Assembly (NCBI GenBank): GCA_964548855.1
Contig: CAZJSR010000028.1
Span: 1-20,239, forward strand
Length of the DNA: 20,239 bases
From: UBA3206 sp964548855
GTDB lineage: Bacteria > Bacillota_I > Bacilli_A > Acholeplasmatales > Anaeroplasmataceae
Direction of reading: 5' to 3'
A program made the position numbers and the translations under genes. A model generated the notes under the pieces. The model made no database searches, was not told where the DNA came from, and saw only the letters and a program-made list of their open reading frames with translations. Of the stretch, positions 15,461-20,239 are shown one piece after another. Position 1 is the stretch's first letter; each line of letters opens with the position of its first letter.

Positions 15461-17329
15461 TTAAATTGTATTTAATAATCCACCTTTGTTAATCCATATT
15501 TTCTCTTCTTCTGTTAATACAACTTGAGTTTTAGTTTCATTACCCTTAGTAAGATTTTTAATTGTAACATTATAATCATCATCAATAGTAATTCTAACAT
15601 CATCAAATTGATCACATGAGAATTTAGCTTCAATTGGTAAAATACCAAAGTTCATTAAATTCTTTTTATGTATTCTCGCAAAACTTTCAGCAACAATTGC
15701 TTTAATACCTAAATATCTTGGTGCAATTGCGGCATGTTCACGACTTGAACCTTGTCCATAGTTACTTCCTGCAACTATTATTCCACCATTAAATTCTTTA
15801 CAATTATCATGGAACTTCTCATCTACTTGATAGAAAACAAATTCTGATATTTTTTCAATATTACTTCTATATGGTAATACTTTAGCTCCTGCTGGCATAA
15901 TATGATCTGTTGTAATATTATCTCCAACCTTTAATATTACCTTACATGTAAAATCTTTTCCAACAGGTTCAAATTTTGGAAGTGGTTTAATATTTGGACC
16001 CATTTTTATTTCACCATCATAGTTTGGCTTAATCAATAATGAATCATTCATAATAAATGATTTTGGTTCTTCAAATAAATCTAATTTTAATCCCATAGGA
16101 TTTGCAATTTCACCCTTGATTGCAGAATAAGCAGCAACTTCTGGAGAAACTAAATAAACTTGAGCTGATTCTGTTCCAGAACGTCCATAGAAATTTCTAT
16201 TAAATGTTCTAAGTGATACTCCATTAGTACATGGTGATTGTCCCATTCCAATACAAGGTCCACATGCTGATTCTAATATACGAGCTCCTGCTTCTAATAA
16301 TACTTCTAATATTCCACTTTTAGTAATCATTGTAAGAACTTGTTTACTACCTGGCGCAATACCTAATGAAACATTTGGATGTACTTTATTTCCTTTTAAT
16401 ATAGAGGCAACTTTAATAAAATCATAATATGAACTATTAGTACAAGAACCAATTAAAACTTGATTTACCTTAGTTCCCTTTATTTCTTCTACTGTTTTAG
16501 TATTATCTGGCATATTTGGACAACTTATTGTAGGTATAAGTTCAGATAAATTAATTGTATATTCTTCATCATAATAAGCATCGCTATCTGCTTCTAATTG
16601 AATATAATCTTCTTCACGATTTTGAAGCTTTAAGAACTCTTTAGTTCTTTCATCAGATGGGAATACAGATGTAGTTGCTCCTAATTCTGCACCCATATTT
16701 GTTATAGTTGCACGTTCAGGAACTGATAGTGTTTTTACACCTTCCCCAACATATTCTACTACTTTGTTAACTCCACCTTTAACTGTCATTAATCCAATAA
16801 GGTGAATAATAATATCTTTTGCACTTACACCTGCACGTAATTTTCCAATAAGGTTTACTTTAACAACCTTAGGGCATACAATACTAAAAGGCATACCTGC
16901 CATTGCACACGCAACATCAAGACCACCAGCACCAATTGCTAAACACCCGATACCTGAAGATGTTGGTGTATGTGAATCTGAACCTAACAATGTTTTACCA
17001 GGTTTTGCAAATCTTTCTAAATGAACTTGATGACATATTCCATTTCCTGCCTTACTAAATACAATTCCATATTTATTCGCAACAGATTGTAAAAATTCAT
17101 GGTCATCCATATTCATAAATCCATTTTGTAAAGTGTTATGGTCAACATAACTTACTGATAATTCAGTACGTACCTTATCTAATCCCATACTTACAAACTC
17201 TAAATACGCCATAGTACCTGTAGCATCTTGTGTTAAAGTTTGATCTATTTTTATTTTAATTGTATTACCTCTGATTAATTCATCATCAGTATGCATTTTC
17301 AAAATTTTTTCAGTTAATGTTAAACCCAT
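15461..17329 (-). CDS. acnA: aconitate hydratase
   Basis: Aconitase interconverts citrate and isocitrate with a [4Fe-4S] cluster. The 622-aa protein has the three cluster ligands Cys296 (GSCTNSS), Cys356 and Cys359 (ACGPC). It also has the GSDSHTPTSSGIG substrate segment (117-128) and the swivelling C-terminal domain with GSNYGQGSSREH (521-532). It is the compact single-chain form, shorter than the ~900-aa AcnA of proteobacteria and Bacillus. GGAGGATT lies just before the ATG. It is the first gene of acnA-gltA-icd. A c-di-GMP riboswitch followed by an intrinsic terminator lies in its 5' region, so its expression may respond to that messenger. A second candidate promoter after the terminator could bypass this. 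Confidence 0.95.
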   Translation of the reverse strand: MGLTLTEKILKMHTDDELIRGNTIKIKIDQTLTQDATGTMAYLEFVSMGLDKVRTELSVSYVDHNTLQNGFMNMDDHEFLQSVANKYGIVFSKAGNGICHQVHLERFAKPGKTLLGSDSHTPTSSGIGCLAIGAGGLDVACAMAGMPFSIVCPKVVKVNLIGKLRAGVSAKDIIIHLIGLMTVKGGVNKVVEYVGEGVKTLSVPERATITNMGAELGATTSVFPSDERTKEFLKLQNREEDYIQLEADSDAYYDEEYTINLSELIPTISCPNMPDNTKTVEEIKGTKVNQVLIGSCTNSSYYDFIKVASILKGNKVHPNVSLGIAPGSKQVLTMITKSGILEVLLEAGARILESACGPCIGMGQSPCTNGVSLRTFNRNFYGRSGTESAQVYLVSPEVAAYSAIKGEIANPMGLKLDLFEEPKSFIMNDSLLIKPNYDGEIKMGPNIKPLPKFEPVGKDFTCKVILKVGDNITTDHIMPAGAKVLPYRSNIEKISEFVFYQVDEKFHDNCKEFNGGIIVAGSNYGQGSSREHAAIAPRYLGIKAIVAESFARIHKKNLMNFGILPIEAKFSCDQFDDVRITIDDDYNVTIKNLTKGNETKTQVVLTEEEKIWINKGGLLNTI

Positions 17330-17415
17330 ATTAAATCCTCCTATTTGTAAATCATAACATATTAATTATATAATAATTATCAAAAACTTAAAAGATACTT
17401 TTAATATTTTAAGTC

Positions 17416-17443
17416 ATTTTAATACGATAAATTAAAATATCAA
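17416..17443 (-). promoter_or_regulatory. candidate acnA-proximal promoter downstream of the riboswitch terminator
   Basis: On the minus strand TTGATA (17443-17438) and TAAAAT (17421-17416) are separated by 16 bases, about 90 bases before the acnA ATG. If active, it would give riboswitch-independent expression. AT-rich DNA makes such matches common, so support is weak. Confidence 0.3.
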
Positions 17444-17460
17444 TAAAAAATCGAATTTTA

Positions 17461-17514
17461 GATAAAAATAAAAAAGGCTTCTAACCAAAGAGAGGAGGAT
17501 AGGAAGCCTTTTTT
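17461..17514 (-). terminator. intrinsic terminator between the riboswitch and acnA
   Basis: AAAAAAGGCTTC and GAAGCCTTTTTT form a perfect 12-bp stem around a 21-base loop. On the minus strand the 3' arm runs into TTTTTTATTTTTAT. It lies about 100 bases after the riboswitch core and 140 bases before acnA, where the expression platform of a transcriptional riboswitch is expected. The loop contains ATCCTCCT, the exact complement of the acnA SD region. It would also terminate plus-strand transcripts. Confidence 0.8.
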
Positions 17515-17573
17515 ATTTATGTATATTGAAGAAAAAAGAAAAGTTACAATATATTTAGCACTAAATAAAATTT

Positions 17574-17593
17574 GGGATACAATGTTGCATCCC
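17574..17593 (-). promoter_or_regulatory. hairpin in the expression platform of the riboswitch
   Basis: GGGATGCA and TGTATCCC pair (eight pairs including one G-U) around a four-base loop. It lies between the riboswitch and the terminator. Its GCAAC can alternatively pair with the GTTGC that closes the 3' side of the riboswitch, so it is a candidate switching element. Confidence 0.4.
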
Positions 17594-17614
17594 ATGATAA
17601 TTCAAAATATCATT

Positions 17615-17698
17615 GTGCAACTGGCTGACTTATTCATATAAAAGTTTGAATGTAAGTCCCTTTAGCTTTGCGTCGCTAGATTTCTCTAGGTTTGCCAA
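17615..17698 (-). ncRNA. class I cyclic di-GMP riboswitch (GEMM-I)
   Basis: On the minus strand the core of the GEMM-I aptamer can be followed in order. GGCAAACC (17696-17689) is followed by a five-pair stem CTAGA/TCTAG capped by a GAAA tetraloop (17689-17676). The hallmark GACGCAAAGC (17674-17665) comes next, then GGGACTT opening a third stem (GACTT/AAGTC with AUUC/GAAU after a two-base bulge, 17658-17627), and AGCCAGTTGC (17626-17617) closes the fold. The base before GCAAAC is G, as in c-di-GMP binders, where cGAMP-selective variants have A. It has its own promoter upstream and a terminator downstream, oriented toward acnA. Sequence and fold are strong; the direction of control (on or off) is not evident. 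Confidence 0.88.
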
Positions 17699-17731
17699 AT
17701 TATATTGTTAGGGTTATCTCTAACCACATAT

Positions 17732-17760
17732 AATATACCATTAAATAAAATCTCTGTCAA
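17732..17760 (-). promoter_or_regulatory. promoter of the riboswitch leader
   Basis: On the minus strand a perfect TTGACA (17760-17755) is followed after 17 bases by TATATT (17737-17732). Transcription should begin near 17725, where a five-pair hairpin with a GAGA loop (GGTTA/TAACC, 17725-17712) would form the 5' end of the leader. It lies directly after the tRNA-Asn terminator. Confidence 0.7.
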
Positions 17761-17768
17761 CACTTTTT

Positions 17769-17807
17769 TTAAAAAAAATACCATTTTTTAAAAAAATGGT
17801 ATTTTTA
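17769..17807 (-). terminator. intrinsic terminator of the 5S-tRNA-Asn unit
   Basis: AATACCATTTTTT pairs with AAAAAATGGTATT, and a run of T bases follows on the minus strand. It lies about 14 bases after the CCA end of the tRNA and separates this unit from the riboswitch promoter. Confidence 0.85.
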
Positions 17808-17819
17808 TCTTAAAATCAA

Positions 17820-17896
17820 TGGCGCCCACACTAGGACTTGAACCTAGGACCCCTTGATTAACAGTCAAGTGCTCTAACCAACTGAGCTATGTAGGC
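17820..17896 (-). tRNA. tRNA-Asn(GTT)
   Basis: The 77-base gene folds as a cloverleaf. The acceptor stem GCCTACA pairs with TGTGGGC (one G-U), and discriminator G and an encoded CCA follow. The D arm is AGCTC...GAGC. The anticodon arm TTGACTGTTAATCAA has a seven-base loop with anticodon GTT, and the T arm contains GGTTCAAGTCC. It lies 14 bases after the 5S rRNA and ahead of a terminator, so the two are presumably cut from one transcript. Confidence 0.96.
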
Positions 17897-17910
17897 ATTT
17901 ATGAAAGAAA

Positions 17911-18019
17911 GCCTGGCAACGTCCTACTCTTGCACATTGTACTACCATCGGCGTTAAAGTGCTTAACTTCTGTGTTCGATATGGGAACAGGTGTGTCCAC
18001 TTTGCCATCATCACCAGAC
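17911..18019 (-). rRNA. 5S ribosomal RNA, stand-alone copy
   Basis: The roughly 109-base gene has the typical 5S core (CCCATATCGAACACAGAAGTT and GGTAGTAC blocks, read on the minus strand) and a closing helix GTCTGGT/GCCAGGC that sets its ends. No 23S or 16S gene precedes it: ktrA ends 44 bp upstream. A promoter places its start at or next to the first 5S base. Its 3' 47 bases and 12 flanking bases are identical to the 5S fragment at the right edge. Confidence 0.93.
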
Positions 18020-18026
18020 AAATACA

Positions 18027-18055
18027 ATTATACTTTATTGATTAAAAAAAGTCTA
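18027..18055 (-). promoter_or_regulatory. promoter of the stand-alone 5S-tRNA-Asn unit
   Basis: On the minus strand TAGACT (18055-18050) and a perfect TATAAT (18032-18027) are separated by 17 bases. Seven bases after the -10 box comes the first base of the 5S helix, an ideal start point. Confidence 0.6.
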
Positions 18056-18065
18056 GTCTTTTTTT
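18044..18065 (-). terminator. weak terminator after ktrA
   Basis: AAAAAAAG and CTTTTTTT can pair around a six-base loop, starting in the ktrA stop codon. The stem is almost all A-U, so termination would be weak. It overlaps the -35 box of the 5S promoter. Confidence 0.35.
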
Positions 18066-18726
18066 ACTTATTTATAAATAATTCGAATTTCATTATCTTA
18101 TTTTTTCTTCCTACTACTACAACTACATCTTTAGGATTTATACTATCAGTACCTTTTGGAATATAAAACCCATTTTTTTCATCAATTATACCAACAATAT
18201 TCACATCATAGTTATTACGTATATTTAAATCAATTAATGTAGCTGATTTAAAATTTTCCCCTACTTCTAACTGAACTATTGCATAATCATTAGATAATTC
18301 ATAATAATCTAATATATTATTACTTACAATTTGATTTGCAAGTGATATAGCACAATCTTCCTCAGGAATAATAACATTAGTAGCTCCTAATATTTTAAAT
18401 ACATCATTATGTGATTCTTGATCTGCTCTAACAGTTATTTTTTCTACACCTAATTTTTTCAAATTAATTATTGTAAGAATTGATGCCTGTAGATTATTAC
18501 CTATCGCAACTACTGCATGATCAATTTGAGATACTCCTAATTCTTCAAGTACATTTAATTTAGAAGCATCTGCAATCACACAGTGAGATACTTCGTTTGA
18601 GATTTGAGAAACAGATTCCTCATTAATATCAATTGCTAAAACATCGCAATTCATTTTACTCAAAGTTTTAGCTACATTAGATCCAAATCTTCCAAGTCCT
18701 ATCACAACAAAAGTTTTCTTTTTCAT
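18064..18726 (-). CDS. ktrA: potassium uptake regulatory subunit KtrA (RCK domain protein)
   Basis: KtrA forms a cytoplasmic octameric ring that gates the KtrB potassium channel in response to nucleotides. The RCK_N Rossmann fold begins VVIGLGRFGSNVA (7-19), with the acidic strand-end VLAIDIN binding the ribose. The RCK_C domain occupies about 135-220 (DYAIVQLEVGENFKS..., PKDVVVVVGRKN). The length of 220 aa is typical. RCK_C domains of Firmicute KtrA bind c-di-AMP, though that cannot be read from this sequence alone. The ATG overlaps the ktrB stop by four bases, indicating coupling. Confidence 0.93.
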   Translation of the reverse strand: MKKKTFVVIGLGRFGSNVAKTLSKMNCDVLAIDINEESVSQISNEVSHCVIADASKLNVLEELGVSQIDHAVVAIGNNLQASILTIINLKKLGVEKITVRADQESHNDVFKILGATNVIIPEEDCAISLANQIVSNNILDYYELSNDYAIVQLEVGENFKSATLIDLNIRNNYDVNIVGIIDEKNGFYIPKGTDSINPKDVVVVVGRKNKIMKFELFINK

Positions 18727-20087
18727 CCTATAATCACTCTCTCTTCTACATATTGAATATCTTCTTTAATATCACTCATCCAATTTTTATTAACTACTCC
18801 TATGATTGTAAGTGGTCCTATTCTTCCTAAGAACATTAATAAACAAATAATAATTCTATTAAAACCATTTAATGCTGTAGTTATCCCCATTGATAACCCT
18901 GATGTTGAAAATGCTGAAACACATTCGAAAACAATGTTTTCTAATTGTAATTCAGGTTGAACAGCCGCAATAATAAATGTGCCAATAAGTACAATAATAA
19001 TTGCAGTTGATAATAATGTAAAGGCCTTAAATATTTGGTCTTTACTTATTCTTCTATGAAAAGCTTTCGCTTTTTTTCCTCTTGCAAAATAAAATATGGC
19101 TATAATTATAATAGCGAATGTTGTTGTTTTAATACCACCACCCGTTGAACATGGTGATGCACCTATTAACATCAGCATTATTATTATAATATATGCTGCA
19201 GGATAATCTTTTAAATTCGACATATTATATGTTGAAAAACCAGCAGTACGTGAGGAGACTGAAGTAAATAACGATTCAAGCCAGCCCATATTAGATGTAA
19301 CTTTTATTAAAAACATTCCAAAAATAATAAGAAATGCTGTCGTTATTAATGTTATTTTTGTATGTAAATTAAATTTCTTCCATCTTTTATTTTTTAATAT
19401 ATCCGTTATAACAACAAATCCTATTCCTCCAAGTATTATTAATAACATCGTTGTTATGTTTATTACTAAAACACTTGGATATGAAATAATATTAGCATTA
19501 GAACTAAACATTTCCATATTATTAGTTCCTCCAAAAATATCAAATCCCGCATTATTAAATGAAGCACAGGCATGAAATATTGAAACTCCAAATGATTTAA
19601 TAATATTATAATTTGAATTAGGTGTTAATACTTTTTGATATTCATAAATTGGATACCAATTAATTAAAACTCCTATGGTTTGAATAATAAATGAAATTGT
19701 TATAATTCTTACAACTAATGATGTTATTCCCTTTACAGAATTTTGATTTAAAGATTCCCTTAATAGAAACTTATTACTAACTCCAATCTTAGCCCCAAGA
19801 ATTGTAAAGAAAAAGACAGCTATTGTTATAAACGATAATCCACCAATTTCCATCAAAATAACTAAAACTATCTTACCAAAGATACTAAGACCACTAGAAC
19901 ATCCAGAAGGCATAACAGAAAGTCCTGTTACACATACAGATGATGTTGACATAAACAGTGAATCAATAAATCCCATAGATTTTCCACTGCTTGTAGAAAT
20001 AGGCAGGGATAATAGAATTGTTCCAGCTAGTATAACTATCAAAAATGTCATAATTATATAAATATATGGATGAATCTTTTTAGCCAT
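18723..20087 (-). CDS. ktrB: potassium uptake membrane subunit KtrB
   Basis: KtrB is the ion-conducting subunit of the Ktr potassium uptake system, of the TrkH/KtrB superfamily with four pore repeats. All four selectivity-filter loops with their glycines are visible, in SVCVTGLS, SFNNAGFD, SRTAGFST and FSTSGLS. About eight or more membrane helices fill the rest of the 454 residues. The frame is open from an ATG at 20132, but a consensus-like promoter lies in that stretch. GAGGAG precedes the ATG at 20087 (MAKKIHPYIYI) by nine bases, so this start is chosen. ktrA follows with a four-base overlap. The operon sits between two 5S rRNA copies. Confidence 0.93.
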   Translation of the reverse strand: MAKKIHPYIYIIMTFLIVILAGTILLSLPISTSSGKSMGFIDSLFMSTSSVCVTGLSVMPSGCSSGLSIFGKIVLVILMEIGGLSFITIAVFFFTILGAKIGVSNKFLLRESLNQNSVKGITSLVVRIITISFIIQTIGVLINWYPIYEYQKVLTPNSNYNIIKSFGVSIFHACASFNNAGFDIFGGTNNMEMFSSNANIISYPSVLVINITTMLLIILGGIGFVVITDILKNKRWKKFNLHTKITLITTAFLIIFGMFLIKVTSNMGWLESLFTSVSSRTAGFSTYNMSNLKDYPAAYIIIIMLMLIGASPCSTGGGIKTTTFAIIIIAIFYFARGKKAKAFHRRISKDQIFKAFTLLSTAIIIVLIGTFIIAAVQPELQLENIVFECVSAFSTSGLSMGITTALNGFNRIIICLLMFLGRIGPLTIIGVVNKNWMSDIKEDIQYVEERVIIG

Positions 20088-20120
20088 AACTTTGTTCTCC
20101 TCTATGTAAAACATACCTTT

Positions 20121-20149
20121 ATTATACATCATATTTAAAATAAAAACAA
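20121..20149 (-). promoter_or_regulatory. promoter of ktrB-ktrA
   Basis: On the minus strand TTGTTT (20149-20144) and a perfect TATAAT (20126-20121) are separated by 17 bases. It starts at the T-run of the rRNA terminator, about 30 bases before the chosen ktrB start. Confidence 0.6.
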
Positions 20150-20169
20150 AAAAAAGACCAAAGGTCTTA
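20147..20169 (-). terminator. intrinsic terminator of the upstream rRNA transcript
   Basis: AAGACC and GGTCTT pair around a three-base loop, and eight or more T bases follow on the minus strand. It lies about 25 bases after the 5S fragment at the right edge. Confidence 0.75.
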
Positions 20170-20192
20170 ATTATTATATATTATGAAAGAAA

Positions 20193-20239
20193 GCCTGGCA
20201 ACGTCCTACTCTTGCACATTGTACTACCATCGGCGTTAA
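20193..20239 (-). rRNA. 5S ribosomal RNA, 3' part, cut by the window edge
   Basis: These 47 bases are identical to the 3' end of the complete 5S gene at 17911-17957, and the next 12 bases downstream match too. The rest lies outside the window. It is presumably the last gene of a 16S-23S-5S operon on the minus strand, since a terminator follows at once, but this cannot be seen here. Confidence 0.93.

Noticed and set aside
17456..17595. 46-codon frame inside the riboswitch expression platform as a leader peptide
   Set aside because: It has no ribosome-binding site, runs through the terminator hairpin and has a composition dictated by T-rich DNA.
17930..18166. plus-strand 78-codon open frame
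   Set aside because: It is antisense to the 5S rRNA and the end of ktrA and has no protein-like features.
1..20239. CRISPR array, insertion sequence or prophage genes
   Set aside because: No regularly spaced repeats, transposase, integrase or phage structural genes were seen on either strand.

Overview
The window is AT-rich chromosomal DNA from a low-GC Firmicute, most likely an uncultured member of the Bacilli close to spore-forming Erysipelotrichia/RF39-type lineages. The evidence is gene content and order. A CotE spore-coat gene sits beside mutS-mutL-miaA, as in Bacillus, and a GerE-like regulator sits beside uvrC. The genes use the standard code with TGG for Trp and have Firmicute-type Shine-Dalgarno (SD) sites. 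Every confidently called gene lies on the minus strand, so the operons read from high to low coordinates.

Layout in the direction of transcription. Right edge: the 3' part of a 5S rRNA, the presumed end of an rrn operon, and its terminator. Next comes ktrB-ktrA, a potassium uptake system with its own promoter. A second 5S rRNA follows with no 23S in front of it, paired with tRNA-Asn(GTT), with its own promoter and terminator. Next is a class I cyclic di-GMP (GEMM-I) riboswitch with a consensus-like promoter and a downstream intrinsic terminator. It leads into acnA-gltA-icd (aconitase, citrate synthase, NAD-type isocitrate dehydrogenase), which makes 2-oxoglutarate from oxaloacetate and acetyl-CoA. 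After a strong terminator come cotE, then the mismatch-repair and tRNA-modification operon mutS-mutL-miaA, then the shikimate pair aroK-aroQ behind a palindrome. Next are a CNNM/CorC-type membrane protein, a D-Ala-D-Ala carboxypeptidase, and gmk-rpoZ-uvrC. The left ~800 bp holds a promoter-driven gerE-like gene whose last third is replaced by unrelated sequence with in-frame stops, then a hairpin and poorly coding DNA to the window edge.

Most of the window is housekeeping. The most unusual element is the c-di-GMP riboswitch-terminator upstream of an oxidative TCA-branch operon, which suggests second-messenger control of 2-oxoglutarate/glutamate supply. Secondary points are the orphan 5S-tRNA-Asn unit and the pairing of an apparently intact cotE with a disrupted gerE, consistent with a sporulation programme that is altered or decaying.
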